Source: Hymenobacter terrestris
Lineage (GTDB): Bacteria; Bacteroidota; Bacteroidia; Cytophagales; Hymenobacteraceae
Direction: 5' to 3'
DNA length: 64,000 nt
Assembly: GCF_013377905.1 (NCBI RefSeq)
Contig: NZ_JABKAV010000009.1
Location: 39,378 to 103,377, forward strand
Below the pieces are notes generated by a model, which saw nothing but the letters and a program-made list of their open reading frames with translations, ran no database searches and had not been told where the DNA came from. Shown here one piece after another: positions 1 to 9,919 of the stretch. Position numbers and translations under genes: made by a program. Positions within the stretch are counted from its first letter, which is position 1. Each line of letters begins with the position of its first letter.

Positions 1-47
1 TTCTTTACCGGGTATTACTTCAGGTAACGCTCGAATAATTTGACAAT

Positions 48-77
48 AAAAAAAGCCCGCATAAGCGGGCTTTTTTT
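48..77. terminator. Hairpin terminator downstream of citrate synthase
   Basis: A 6-bp GC stem (gcccgc/gcgggc) with a 4-base loop is flanked by seven A on one side and seven T on the other, so it can terminate transcription in both directions. It lies 54 bases beyond the citrate synthase stop codon. Confidence 0.9.
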
Positions 78-130
78 ATGCAGGACTACATGGACTGCGA
101 ACCGGCTGAGCCGGCCCACAGTGCCGTAGT

Positions 131-1426
131 TTAGGCATTACGCTGGTCGATGGCCACGTAGTCGCGCTCGGTTTCACCCACGTAAATCTGGCGCGGACGG
201 CCGATAGGCTCCTTGTTCTCACGCATTTCCTTCCACTGGGCAATCCAGCCGGGCAGGCGGCCCAGGGCGAACATTACCGTGAACATTTCGGTCGGGATGC
301 CGATGGCCTTGTAGATGATGCCCGAATAGAAGTCTACGTTCGGGTAGAGCTTGCGCTGAACGAAATAATCGTCGGTGAGGGCGGCCTGCTCCAGCTCCTT
401 GGCAATCTTGAGCAGAGGGCTGGCTTCGAGGCCCAGGGCCTTGAGCACGTCGTCGGCGGCCTTTTTGATGATGGTGGCGCGGGGGTCGAAGTTCTTGTAT
501 ACCCGGTGGCCGAAGCCCATCAGGCGGAACGAGTCGTCCTTGTCCTTGGCCTTGTCAATCCATTTCTGGGTGTCGCCACCGTCGCGCTCAATGCTTTCGA
601 GCATCTCCACTACTTCCTGGTTGGCGCCGCCGTGCAGCGGGCCCCACAGGGCGTTGATACCGGCCGAAACCGAGCCGTAGAGCGAGGCGTTGGCCGAACC
701 CACGAGGCGCACCGTTGAGGTGGAGCAGTTCTGCTCGTGGTCGGCGTGCAGAATGAGCAGCTTGTTGAGCGCCTTCACCACTACGGGGTTGATGGCATAC
801 TTCTCCGTAGGGAAGCTGAACATCATGTAGAGGAAGTTGGAGCAGTAATCGAGGTCGTTGCGCGGGTAGTTGAGCGGGTGACCCATGTTGTTCTTGTAGG
901 TCCAGGCCGCGATGGTCGAAATCTTGGCCATCAACCGGATTACATTCAGGTCGATTTCCTCCTTGCTCAGGTCGGGCGAAACGCTTTCGGGGTAGAAGGC
1001 GGTGAGCGAGCAGATAAGGGAGCTTAGAATGGCCATTGGGTGGGCCGCCGACGGAAAGCCGTCGAAAATCTTGCGCACGTCTTCGTGCACCAGCGTGTGC
1101 TGCGTGATTTTCTCGCTGAATGCGTCGAGCTCAGTCTGAGTAGGCAGTTTGCCGTAAATCAGCAGGTAAGCAACTTCAATAAAAGTGGAGTTTTCGGCCA
1201 GCTGCTCAATTGGATAGCCGCGGTAGCGCAGGATGCCTTCTTCGCCGTCGAGGAAGGTGATGGCGCTTTTGCAGGCTCCTGTGTTCTTGTAGCCGGGGTC
1301 GATGGTTACGTAGCCCGTCTGGTCGCGGAGCTTGCTGATGTCGAAGGCCTTTTCGTGCTCAGTGCCTTCAATTACGGGGAGTGTGTACGACTGCCCGTTG
1401 AGCGTCAGTTCAGCAGATTCTGCCAT
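131..1426 (-). CDS. gltA: Citrate synthase
   Basis: Condenses oxaloacetate and acetyl-CoA to citrate, the entry step of the TCA cycle, in the cytoplasm. The 431-residue length fits the long bacterial (type II, usually hexameric) enzymes. Family motifs are clear: HADHEQNCSTS with H227 and H230, the GPLHGGANQE segment with H265, GFGHRVYKNFDPR with H307, and D365 in YPNVDFYSG, which together supply the catalytic His/His/Asp set. The ATG at 1426 gives the expected N-terminus (MAESAELTLNG). It is transcribed alone: the next gene upstream diverges, and a strong hairpin follows the stop codon. Identity is secure; regulation is not visible. Confidence 0.97.
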   Translation of the reverse strand: MAESAELTLNGQSYTLPVIEGTEHEKAFDISKLRDQTGYVTIDPGYKNTGACKSAITFLDGEEGILRYRGYPIEQLAENSTFIEVAYLLIYGKLPTQTELDAFSEKITQHTLVHEDVRKIFDGFPSAAHPMAILSSLICSLTAFYPESVSPDLSKEEIDLNVIRLMAKISTIAAWTYKNNMGHPLNYPRNDLDYCSNFLYMMFSFPTEKYAINPVVVKALNKLLILHADHEQNCSTSTVRLVGSANASLYGSVSAGINALWGPLHGGANQEVVEMLESIERDGGDTQKWIDKAKDKDDSFRLMGFGHRVYKNFDPRATIIKKAADDVLKALGLEASPLLKIAKELEQAALTDDYFVQRKLYPNVDFYSGIIYKAIGIPTEMFTVMFALGRLPGWIAQWKEMRENKEPIGRPRQIYVGETERDYVAIDQRNA

Positions 1427-1672
1427 AAAGCGTAGGTTGAAAAGTGGGGGTACAGGGCGAATTTAAAGATAATAACCGGCAAGCGGGCAACCCGGCCGGC
1501 GGTTACTGGCTATAGTACAACCCGAACAGGATGGTTGTTCGCCATTTCACCTGACGCAAAGAAACGGCGCAGGGCCGATAAATACGGCATTAAGCCCGTT
1601 TTTTTACGACTTGTCCGGCCTTTTTTTGCATTATGGTGCCCAAACCGCGTCACCATTCTATTTCCGCACGCT

Positions 1673-2572
1673 ATGCACTACGCTACCCTGGGTACCACTG
1701 ATTTGCAAGTAAGCCGCTTGGGCTTCGGCGGCATGTCGTTGGGGGATGATATGGCCGCCGACCGCCGCCTGCTCGATGAAGCGCGGGCCGGTGGCATCAC
1801 CCTTTTCGACACGGCCGACCTGTACGAGCACGGCCGCAATGAGGAGCTGTTCGGTACTGCCTTCCGCCACTGCCGCGCCCAGGTGGTGCTGGCCACCAAA
1901 GTGGGCAACCAGCGGCGGCCCGATGGCCAGGGGTGGGACTGGAACCCCTCGGGCGCCTACATCCGGCAGGCCGCCGAAGCCAGCCTGCGCCGCCTCCAAA
2001 CCGACTATCTCGACCTGTATCAATTACACGGCGGCACCCTTGATGACCCGCTTGATGAGGTAGTTGAAGCCTTCGAGCGGTTGCGGGAGCAGGGCAAAAT
2101 CCGGCACTACGGTATTTCCTCCATCCGGCCCAACGTCATCCGGCGCTACGTGCCCGGCACCGGCCTCAGCAGCGTCATGCTGCAGCTCAGCCTGCTCGAC
2201 CAGCGCCCATTGGAAGCCGTGCTGCCCCACCTGGCTGCCCACGGAGTAGGCGTGCTGGCCCGCGGGGCGCTGGCCCAGGGCCTGCTGGTCGGCAAGCCCG
2301 CCCGCGAGTATCTAAACCAACCGGTTGGGGCCGTACAGGCAGCAGCAGCTGCCGTGGCCGCTGTGGCCAAGCGCCTGCAACGCCCGCCCGCCGAGGTGGC
2401 TGGCCGCTTCGTGCTCGATACGCCGGGCGTAACGGCCACCGTACTCGGCATCCGGACCGCCGCGCAGCTGGCCGAAGCCTTGCAACTGGCCCGGAGCGCG
2501 CCGCTGCCGCCCGATGTCCGCCACGAACTGTTGCAGGCCGCACCGGCCAACACCTACCAGGAGCACCGCTAG
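1673..2572 (+). CDS. Aldo/keto reductase family oxidoreductase
   Basis: A probable NADPH-dependent (beta/alpha)8-barrel reductase of unknown substrate. The start was placed at the ATG at 1673 (MHYATLGTTDLQVSRLGFG), which matches the usual N-terminus of the family; the frame stays open 46 codons upstream but that part has no family character. The protein is 299 residues. Catalytic tetrad signatures are visible: Asp and Tyr in DTADLYEHGRNEELFG, Lys in ATKVGN, and His in YLDLYQLHGG. It diverges from citrate synthase and converges with mnmE, whose stop lies 13 bases beyond, leaving no room for a separate terminator. The substrate cannot be read from sequence. Confidence 0.92.
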   Translation: MHYATLGTTDLQVSRLGFGGMSLGDDMAADRRLLDEARAGGITLFDTADLYEHGRNEELFGTAFRHCRAQVVLATKVGNQRRPDGQGWDWNPSGAYIRQAAEASLRRLQTDYLDLYQLHGGTLDDPLDEVVEAFERLREQGKIRHYGISSIRPNVIRRYVPGTGLSSVMLQLSLLDQRPLEAVLPHLAAHGVGVLARGALAQGLLVGKPAREYLNQPVGAVQAAAAAVAAVAKRLQRPPAEVAGRFVLDTPGVTATVLGIRTAAQLAEALQLARSAPLPPDVRHELLQAAPANTYQEHR

Positions 2573-2585
2573 GGTCCGGCATATC

Positions 2586-3977
2586 TTACTTGCCGATACA
2601 GAACTGAGTGAAGATGCTGGTAAGTAGGTCGTCGGAGCTGATTTCGCCGGTTATCTGGCCCAGGGCGCCCAAGGCGTGGCGCAGGTCGGCAGCCAGCAGC
2701 TCGGTGCCGCCGCCGGTGCTCAGGCCCACCAGCACGGCGTCGAGGTGGCGGTCGGCTTGCTCGAGGCTGCGGGCGTGGCGCAGGTTGGTAACGATGGTGC
2801 TGGCCCCAGTCTGGTCGAGGCCGTTGAGGCGCACCCGGGCCAGCAGGGCGGCGCGCAATTCCTCAATACCGATGCCCTGGCCGGCAGCCAACAGCAGCGT
2901 GTCGGGCCGGGAATGGAAGGGGGCAGCCTGGGCTTCAGAAGCCAGGTCTAGCTTGTTACCCACGGCCAGTACGCCCACGCCGGCGGGCAGGTTTAGCGCT
3001 TCAATTTCCGCGTGAAGCTCAGCCGGAGAAGTTGTCGAAAGGTCAAACAGATACACGACCAGCGCCGCCTGCTGCACTCGCTGACGGGTGCGCTCCACAC
3101 CCAGGGCTTCCACCACGTCGGTGGTGTCGCGCAGGCCGGCCGTATCTACGAACCGGAATCGGATGCCCTCGATGCTCACCTCATCCTCAATCAGGTCACG
3201 GGTAGTGCCGGCCACCTCCGACACTATGGCGCGGTCTTCGTTGAGCAGGGCGTTGAGCAGGGTGCTTTTACCGGCGTTGGGCCGGCCGGCAATAACGGTG
3301 GTCACTCCGTTTTTGATGACGTTGCCTAGCTCGAAGGAGCGCAGCAACCGGCGTACCAGCGCCTGCACTTCCTGCAGCAGCACTACCAGCCCGGTGCGGT
3401 CGGCAAACTCCACGTCTTCTTCTCCAAAGTCGAGCTCCAACTCCAGCAACGCTGCGAAGTGCACCAGCTGGCTGCGTAGCTCCCGCAGCTCGCGCGAAAA
3501 GCCGCCCCGCATCTGGCGCAACGCTACCTGGTGGCTTAAGGCCGAGTCGGCGGCAATCAGGTCGGCTACAGCTTCGGCCTGGGCTAAGTCGAGGGCGCCG
3601 TGCAGGAAGGCGCGCTTGGTGAACTCGCCGGCTTCGGCCAGGCGGGCGCCGTGGCGCAGCAGCAGCGCCAGCACCTGCCGCACAATGTAGTCGGAGCCGT
3701 GGGTGCTGATTTCCACCACGTCTTCGCGGGTGTAGGAGTTCGGGCCGCGGTAGAGCGACACGACAACCTCATCCAGAATCTGCGCGCCGTCGCGTAGGGT
3801 GCCGTAGTGGAGTGTGTGGCCGGGCTGCTCGGCCAGGCGCTTGCCGGCAAATACCTCGTCGGTAATGGTAATAGCCTGCGGGCCCGAGAGGCGCACCAAG
3901 GCAATTGCGCCGGCGCCGGGCGGCGTGGAGAGGGCGACGATGGTATCGGAAAGGGAGAGGGGCAGGTCGGCGGCCAC
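2586..3977 (-). CDS. mnmE: tRNA uridine-5-carboxymethylaminomethyl modification GTPase MnmE
   Basis: Works with MnmG to install the cmnm5 group on the wobble uridine of certain tRNAs. The 463-residue protein has the three expected parts: an N-terminal formyl-tetrahydrofolate-binding domain, a helical region, and an inserted Ras-like GTPase domain with the P-loop GRPNAGKS (231-238), switch AGTTRD, DTAGLRDT and NKLDL. The protein ends in the catalytic CxGK signature (CIGK, residues 460-463), which shows the C-terminus is intact. Start ATG at 3977. A long hairpin lies just upstream, between it and the DtxR-like gene, so it is probably transcribed independently. Confidence 0.97.
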   Translation of the reverse strand: MAADLPLSLSDTIVALSTPPGAGAIALVRLSGPQAITITDEVFAGKRLAEQPGHTLHYGTLRDGAQILDEVVVSLYRGPNSYTREDVVEISTHGSDYIVRQVLALLLRHGARLAEAGEFTKRAFLHGALDLAQAEAVADLIAADSALSHQVALRQMRGGFSRELRELRSQLVHFAALLELELDFGEEDVEFADRTGLVVLLQEVQALVRRLLRSFELGNVIKNGVTTVIAGRPNAGKSTLLNALLNEDRAIVSEVAGTTRDLIEDEVSIEGIRFRFVDTAGLRDTTDVVEALGVERTRQRVQQAALVVYLFDLSTTSPAELHAEIEALNLPAGVGVLAVGNKLDLASEAQAAPFHSRPDTLLLAAGQGIGIEELRAALLARVRLNGLDQTGASTIVTNLRHARSLEQADRHLDAVLVGLSTGGGTELLAADLRHALGALGQITGEISSDDLLTSIFTQFCIGK

Positions 3978-4024
3978 GGCGGTTGGGTGTGATGGGGCCG
4001 CAAAGGTACGGCGGGTTGAAATCT

Positions 4025-4107
4025 AAAGAGAGCAAGTAAAAAGTAAAAGCCGTAGAACGAGCATGATGCTGACGTTCTACGGCTTTTACTTTTTACTTGC
4101 TCTCTTT
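4025..4107. terminator. Long perfect inverted repeat, probable terminator of the DtxR-like gene
   Basis: Two 35-base arms (4025-4059 and 4073-4107) are exact reverse complements around a 13-base loop that itself contains a short palindrome (agcat-g-atgct). The arms carry A-rich and T-rich runs. The position immediately 3' of the 4119-4778 gene fits a terminator on the minus strand. Confidence 0.8.
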
Positions 4108-4118
4108 GACTTTCAGCG

Positions 4119-4778
4119 TTAATCCGTCAGCATCAGGTTACGGCTTACCTCGGCTGAAATGAGCTGCTTGCCTTCCTGGTTGATTCTGATTTCAAGCGAA
4201 TTATCAAACAGAATCTTATCCATGACTTCAATGTGGGTGCCGAGACCTACGCCCACCTTGTCGAGGTACTGCAGAAAGGGGGCGGAGGTGTTCCGGACGG
4301 ATACCACGCGGCCCTGCTCGCCGGGGCGCAGATCGGCCAGCAGGCGGTGTTCGGGGCGGTGCAGTACACCCTCGGCCGTCGGAATCGGGTCGCCGTGGGG
4401 GTCGAGCTGCGGAAAGCCCAGGAACTCGTCGAGGCGGCGCACCAGCAACTCGGAGTCGACATGCTCCATCTGCTCGGCCACATCATGCACCTCATCCCAG
4501 TGAAACCCGAAGTGCTGAACCAGAAACACCTCCCAGAGCCGGTGCTTACGGATGGTGGCCAGCGCCACGCGCTGCCCGGCCTCGGTGAGCGTAACGCCCC
4601 GGTAGCGGGTGTAGTTGACGAGGCCCTTCTCGCCGAGGCGCCGCAGCATATCAGTCACCGAAGCGGGCCGGGTCTGCAACTCCTCGGCGACGCTGTTGGT
4701 ACTTACCTCGGTGCCTGGCTGAAACTCCGAGAGTTTATAAACGGCTTTCAGGTAGTTTTCCTCAGTGAAGCTGGGCAT
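4119..4778 (-). CDS. DtxR/MntR-family metal-dependent transcriptional regulator
   Basis: A probable Fe(II)- or Mn(II)-responsive repressor. The 219-residue protein has the three-part DtxR layout: an N-terminal winged helix (residues ~1-75, with TRPASVTDMLRRLGEKGLV as recognition region), a metal-binding dimerisation domain (HRLWEVFLVQHFGFHWDEVHDVAEQMEHV, roughly 90-120, rich in His/Glu) and a C-terminal SH3-like FeoA-type domain (LRPGEQGRVV onwards). Start ATG at 4778. It is a single gene between two hairpins. Whether it senses iron or manganese cannot be decided from the sequence. No target operator was identified nearby. Confidence 0.9.
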   Translation of the reverse strand: MPSFTEENYLKAVYKLSEFQPGTEVSTNSVAEELQTRPASVTDMLRRLGEKGLVNYTRYRGVTLTEAGQRVALATIRKHRLWEVFLVQHFGFHWDEVHDVAEQMEHVDSELLVRRLDEFLGFPQLDPHGDPIPTAEGVLHRPEHRLLADLRPGEQGRVVSVRNTSAPFLQYLDKVGVGLGTHIEVMDKILFDNSLEIRINQEGKQLISAEVSRNLMLTD

Positions 4779-4795
4779 GCGTGTTGAATTAAAAA

Positions 4796-4880
4796 TTAAG
4801 AATTAAAAGTTAAAAATTGGCCGTTGACTGGCTGGCATGATGAGGTGAACGGCCCATTTTTAACTCGTAACTTTTAATTG
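4796..4880. terminator. AT-rich inverted repeat downstream of fabH
   Basis: The left arm around 4803-4827 (aattaaaagttaaaaattgg then ccgtt) pairs with the right arm near 4851-4880 (aacgg ... attttta ... taacttttaatt), with small mismatches. It lies 3' of fabH and just upstream of the DtxR-like start, so it probably terminates fabH. Confidence 0.6.
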
Positions 4881-4886
4881 AAAAGC

Positions 4887-5906
4887 CTACCACTTAATGA
4901 GCGCCGAAGCCCAGGTAAAGCCCGAGCCGAAAGCGGCCAGGCACACCAAGTCGCCACGCTTGATGCGGCCTTCCTGCATGGCTTCGCTCAGGGCAATGGG
5001 CACCGAGGCGGCGGTGGTGTTGCCGTAGCGCTGAATGTTGCTGAATATCTTGTTGTCGGGGAGGCCCATTTTCTGTTGCACATACTGCGTGATGCGCAGG
5101 TTGGCCTGGTGCGGAATAAGCATATCGAGGTCTTGGGGCTGGTAGCCGTTGGCATCGAGAGCCTCCTTGATCACCTGCGGGAAGCGCACCACGGCGTGCT
5201 TGAACACGTTCTGGCCGTTCATGACGGGATAGAGCTCAACCTCGTTCTCCAGATTCTGGATAAACGCCGTCCGGTCCTGACGATTCGAGCTGGGCTCCTT
5301 TACAATCAGCTCCTCGGCGTGCTCGCCCTGCGAGTGCAGATGCGTACTTAGTACGCCGTGACCCTCGCGGGTGCAGGGACGCATTACTACGGCTCCGGCG
5401 CCATCGCCAAAAATAACCGACACCGCCCGGCCACGGGTGCTGATATCGAGGCCCGAAGAATGGATTTCGGAGCCTACCACCAGCACGTTGTCGTACATGC
5501 CGGTTTTGATGAACTGGTCGGCCATGCTTAGCGCGTACACGAAACCCGAGCACTGGTTGCGCACATCGAAGGCCGGTACGGGAGCCTTAATGCCTAGTTC
5601 GCGCTGCAGCAGCACGCCCGAGCCGGGGAAGAAATAATCGGGCGAGAGCGTGGCAAACACAATCATTTGCACGTCGTCGGGCTCGAGGCCGGCCATTTCG
5701 AGGGCGCGGCGGGAGGCCTTGGCGGCCATGTTGGCAGTGGTATCAACGCCCTCGGTAAACCAGCGCCGCTCCTTAATACCGGTGCGTTCCTGAATCCACT
5801 CGTCGGTGGTGTCCATCAGGGTGATGAGGTCGGCATTGGTAACCACGCGCTCGGGCACATAGTGACCGACGCCGGCAATTTCAGAGTTGCGGAGAGAGTT
5901 GTTCAT
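4887..5906 (-). CDS. fabH: 3-oxoacyl-[acyl-carrier-protein] synthase III (KAS III)
   Basis: Condenses acetyl-CoA (or a branched primer) with malonyl-ACP to initiate fatty-acid synthesis. At 339 residues it has the usual length. The catalytic triad is intact: C119 in VRNQCSGF, H266 in IPHQANLRI and N296 in RYGNTTAAS. The ATG at 5906 gives MNNSLRNSEIAGVGHYVPER. The gene is followed by a hairpin; the glycosyltransferase gene upstream ends 96 bases before, so the two could share a transcript. In this phylum several KAS III-like paralogues can coexist, so it may be one of several fabH copies. Confidence 0.94.
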   Translation of the reverse strand: MNNSLRNSEIAGVGHYVPERVVTNADLITLMDTTDEWIQERTGIKERRWFTEGVDTTANMAAKASRRALEMAGLEPDDVQMIVFATLSPDYFFPGSGVLLQRELGIKAPVPAFDVRNQCSGFVYALSMADQFIKTGMYDNVLVVGSEIHSSGLDISTRGRAVSVIFGDGAGAVVMRPCTREGHGVLSTHLHSQGEHAEELIVKEPSSNRQDRTAFIQNLENEVELYPVMNGQNVFKHAVVRFPQVIKEALDANGYQPQDLDMLIPHQANLRITQYVQQKMGLPDNKIFSNIQRYGNTTAASVPIALSEAMQEGRIKRGDLVCLAAFGSGFTWASALIKW

Positions 5907-6002
5907 CGGGGGAGGGATTTGCGGAGCAGTACAGAAGAAAGCAGGCGCCGAAGGTAAAGAAAAACGGTTCCGGTTCCGTAAACGGGCTGCTAAGGTCGGT
6001 AG

Positions 6003-7235
6003 TTACCCAATAGAATCCAGCAGCGCTAATATTTTTTTGGCTTCCGGCTCCCAGAAGGCCAGCGGCGGTGGCCCCTGCGGGTAATACGTGCCTGCCCGTA
6101 GCGCAGCTGCCAGCTTGGCAGCCGCCGGGTAGGTGGGCTGCTGAAAATCGAAGCCCAAGCCGGCCCCGGCGGCTTCGACCAGCGGCTGCCAGAGCGGGTT
6201 GGGGGGCAGCACCAGCGGCAGTGCCAGGCCCAGATACTCGAACAGCTTGGTAGGTACGCAGCGGGCCGTGCTGGGGTGGGGCCGGTAGGGCAGCAGCCCC
6301 AGGTGACTGCGGCGCAGCTCGGCTACCACGTCCTCGTGGGGCACCAGCGCCGCCCCGCCCACCAGCGTAACGGCCCCATTGGTCGCCGCCACGGCCGCTT
6401 GCAGCCGTGCCAGCAGCGCCGGCTGCTGGCAGGACCCAATAATGGTTAGGTGGGCCAGCGGCCACACCGTGCGCAGGTGGGCCGCAAACCGCAATGCTTC
6501 CCATACCCCGTTCAGCTCCGAAATGGTGCCCGAATACACCAGCCGCAACGGCTCCGAAACCTCAGGCAGCCGCCGCGGCCAGGCAGCTGGTATTGCATCA
6601 TAAGGCTGATACTTATTTTCAATGATGAGTGCTGGAAGAGGGCCTGTTGTTGTCTGCCTTTTGCCATCCGAAAGGGTAGAATCCCCAGAAGTACTCACGG
6701 CTTCCGTTAGCGCGGCTAAGGCCCCGGCCGCAAAGGGCAGCTCGGCGGCGTAGCTTCGTTCGGCCAGCAGAATGGCGGCGGCGCGGGCGGCAGCCAGCGT
6801 TTCGAGGCGACGCACCAGCCCGGCCAGCAGGTGGCGGGCCCAGGGCGGGTACACGGCCTGCGTCCGGATGTTGAGGGCGTAGTTTTCGCGCACATCATAT
6901 ATAAAGCGCCGGCCCCGGCCCAGCCACTGCCAGAGCACGGTGGCCGGCAGCAGTTCGGGGGCGTGCACAAATACCAACGTAGGTTGCAGCTGTTGCAGCA
7001 ATTGCCAGTAGTGCCACTGCGCCCGTAGCCGCGCCAGGCTCAGGCGGGTGCCACGCAGCAGCTCGTGCACGTGCAGGTTGGGCGGCAAACCGGGCGGCCG
7101 GGGCGCGGCGCGGCCCGCTACGTGCACCTGAGTTCTGGGCCGTTGGGCCAGGGTGCGTCCGAACTTGCCCAGCATCCGCGTATCGTCGAGGGGCTTTAGT
7201 ACGGAGGCCAGTAGAATGGTGAGGGCGGGCGGCAT
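6003..7235 (-). CDS. Glycosyltransferase, GT-B fold (GT4-like)
   Basis: A probable sugar transferase acting on a cell-surface or storage glycan. The 410-residue protein has an N-terminal acceptor-type Rossmann region (LTILLASVLKPLDDTRMLGK) and a C-terminal donor domain with the sequence LRLVYSGTISELNGV, THLTIIGS-like strand, and LFEYLGLALPLVLPPNP, the region where GT4 enzymes bind the nucleotide-sugar. The classical E-x7-E is not clean, so donor and product are unknown. Start ATG at 7235, divergent from dapD across a 142-base intergenic region that must hold both promoters. Arginine- and alanine-rich stretches are typical of this genome. Confidence 0.8.
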   Translation of the reverse strand: MPPALTILLASVLKPLDDTRMLGKFGRTLAQRPRTQVHVAGRAAPRPPGLPPNLHVHELLRGTRLSLARLRAQWHYWQLLQQLQPTLVFVHAPELLPATVLWQWLGRGRRFIYDVRENYALNIRTQAVYPPWARHLLAGLVRRLETLAAARAAAILLAERSYAAELPFAAGALAALTEAVSTSGDSTLSDGKRQTTTGPLPALIIENKYQPYDAIPAAWPRRLPEVSEPLRLVYSGTISELNGVWEALRFAAHLRTVWPLAHLTIIGSCQQPALLARLQAAVAATNGAVTLVGGAALVPHEDVVAELRRSHLGLLPYRPHPSTARCVPTKLFEYLGLALPLVLPPNPLWQPLVEAAGAGLGFDFQQPTYPAAAKLAAALRAGTYYPQGPPPLAFWEPEAKKILALLDSIG

Positions 7236-7377
7236 AGCAGGGGCGAAGATGGGGTTTTTTGGCTCCTCAAAGGTGGCTTTCGGCTTTCGCAGGGTTTATC
7301 GTAGGCGCTATAATCATGCTCTCAGCTCGTATCCATTACCTTTAAGCCGTAAATCAACTCCAGCAACCAACACCCCA

Positions 7378-8202
<825 letters not shown>

Positions 8203-8204
8203 GG

Positions 8205-8488
8205 TCACAGATATTGCCAATAGCGCACATTCGTGCTGGCTTCGGATGAAAAAATGATTGGATAGCCTAGATTTGCTTAGAGCCGTGGCCAGCCGATGAG
8301 CAGATAACCGGCTTAGTGGTTGGCCACCTATCTTTGAGAAGTTTTGATAACTAGCTTTCGACGTCCGTTAGCGCCAACAGAACGACGTGTCATCCGCTCG
8401 GCACGACACGAGTCTGCGTCATCCAATCATTTTTTCATCCGAAGCCAGCACGAATCTGCGCTATCGGCAACATCTGCAACATCTGTGA
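8205..8488. repeat. MITE-like inverted-repeat element
   Basis: The left arm (8205-8263) and right arm (8421-8488) are near-exact inverted copies of a ~60-base sequence containing tcgtgctggcttcggatgaa and a poly-A run. The right arm has an extra ~8 bases (atctgcaac repeated). The ~157 bases between the arms hold no convincing gene. The right arm overlaps the start region of the next gene. Confidence 0.75.
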
Positions 8489-9288
8489 TTAAGAATGTCG
8501 TATCGGCCGCGCAGGCCCGTGAGGAAGTGCGCGACTACGTGGCCCAGGAGCTGAGCCTCGACCCGGAAACCATCCAGACCCGCGTTGTTTTCAACCGTGA
8601 ACTGCCTTGGGTAGACGGCCGTACCCGGCCCTGCTTCTTGGTAGAATGGGCCGAGCCCAATGGCCGCGACGGCGTAGCGCTGGCCGGACCTTATACCCAC
8701 AACTTTTTCGAGTTTACCCGTGCCGAAGCGTATCAGCTGGGAGCTCAAAATGCCTGGCGCCAACAACTGCTCAATCTGTATGCTGGCTGCGAGCTGGTCG
8801 TGCACGCCCGCCTCACGCAGACGCTCACCGACGTGCCCGACCCTACGCGGCTGGCCGTTATTAAACAGAGCCTGCAGGAGCGCAGCAACTGGCGCGTAGC
8901 GGTTAACGTATCGTTGCGCGAGTTTCTGCGCCTGGGCACCGACGAGTACTACATCTTCAACGGTAGCTGGGTCTGGAACCCGCACTACCACTACTCGGCC
9001 GTTAAAGGCTTCGTGCCTTTCGGTGATAAAACCCTGATGACACTGCCCAAGCAGGAATTCATTCCGGTACGTTCGCACTCACCCTTCGAGGCCCTGCCCG
9101 AAGTAGGCGAAGACGGTGCCTACCCCGGCGAGCTGGTCAGCTTCATCATTGTGCGCAACGACCAGATTATCGAAACCCGCGACCTCGACCTCTATACCCG
9201 CACCCTGATGAACCAGGTGGCTACCTTCTACGCCCTTGGCCGCGACCAGGGCCCGTTTCAGATAGAAATGGCCCAGCAACAGGGATAA
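8485..9288 (+). CDS. Conserved hypothetical protein
   Basis: I do not recognise this family. The frame is open from an ATG at 8344, but codons before about 8488 lie inside the inverted-repeat arm, so a GTG at 8485 or 8527 is a more likely start; the next ATG is far downstream. The predicted 267-residue product is soluble, acidic and has no membrane segment or signal peptide. Features are a hydrophobic core (VNVSLREFLRLGTDEYYIFNG) and aromatic-rich WNPHYHYS. It ends 5 bases before a perfect 72-base palindrome shared with the convergent msrA. It is probably real, judged by uniform codon use and clean GC-skewed third positions. Confidence 0.65.
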   Translation: MIKNVVSAAQAREEVRDYVAQELSLDPETIQTRVVFNRELPWVDGRTRPCFLVEWAEPNGRDGVALAGPYTHNFFEFTRAEAYQLGAQNAWRQQLLNLYAGCELVVHARLTQTLTDVPDPTRLAVIKQSLQERSNWRVAVNVSLREFLRLGTDEYYIFNGSWVWNPHYHYSAVKGFVPFGDKTLMTLPKQEFIPVRSHSPFEALPEVGEDGAYPGELVSFIIVRNDQIIETRDLDLYTRTLMNQVATFYALGRDQGPFQIEMAQQQG

Positions 9289-9292
9289 GCAC

Positions 9293-9364
9293 AAAACCGA
9301 ACAGCCATAAAAAAGCGGTCATCCTGAATTCAGGATGACCGCTTTTTTATGGCTGTTCGGTTTT
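9293..9364. terminator. Perfect 72-base palindrome, bidirectional terminator
   Basis: Both 36-base halves are exact reverse complements with no loop (centre gaattc). It lies between the convergent genes ending at 9288 and 9368, and its A6/T6 runs sit inside the stem on both sides, as expected for a two-way terminator. Confidence 0.85.
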
Positions 9365-9367
9365 AAA

Positions 9368-9907
9368 CTATGCTACTTCGCTTTTCAGCTTGTCACCGAA
9401 CACCGATTTCACTTTATCCACCTTGCTCTTGACCACAAACTGGCAGTAGGGCTGGCTGCGGTTCAAGTTGTAGTAGTTCTGGTGGTAGGCCTCGGCGGGG
9501 TAGAATGTCGGCAGGGGTAGGATTTCGGTGGTGATGGGGCCATCGAAGGCGTTGGCGTCAGCAAGCTTCTGCTTGTACGCTTCGGCCAGGCGTTGCTGCT
9601 CATCCGAGTGGGTGTAGATGCCCGAGCGGTACTGGGTGCCCGCGTCGTTGCCCTGGCGGTTGAGGGTGGTAGGGTCGTGAGTCTTCCAAAATACCTCCAG
9701 CAGGTCTTCGAAGCTGATAATGGTGGGGTCGTAGCTTACCTGAATTACCTCGTTGTGGCCCGTCAGGCCACTGCACACTTCCTTGTAAGTAGGGTTGGCA
9801 ATGCGCCCGCCGGTGTAGCCCGACACGACTTTCTCTACGCCCTTCAGGTTCTGAAATACGGCTTCGGTGCACCAGAAGCAGCCGCCGCCAAATGTAGCTT
9901 GTTCCAT
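9368..9907 (-). CDS. msrA: Peptide-methionine (S)-S-oxide reductase MsrA
   Basis: Reduces methionine-S-sulfoxide in oxidised proteins using thioredoxin. The start at 9907 gives MEQATFGGGCFWCTEAVF, the family N-terminus with the catalytic GCFWC motif (C10 nucleophile, C13). An upstream in-frame ATG exists but would add 41 residues from intergenic repeat sequence. The protein is 179 residues, the normal length for a single-domain MsrA, with the conserved YDPTIISFEDLLEVFWKTHDPT and GTQYRSGIY segments. The C-terminal part has no additional MsrB domain. The upstream region carries a hairpin and inverted repeat. Confidence 0.96.
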   Translation of the reverse strand: MEQATFGGGCFWCTEAVFQNLKGVEKVVSGYTGGRIANPTYKEVCSGLTGHNEVIQVSYDPTIISFEDLLEVFWKTHDPTTLNRQGNDAGTQYRSGIYTHSDEQQRLAEAYKQKLADANAFDGPITTEILPLPTFYPAEAYHQNYYNLNRSQPYCQFVVKSKVDKVKSVFGDKLKSEVA

Positions 9908-9919
9908 AAAATTACAGAT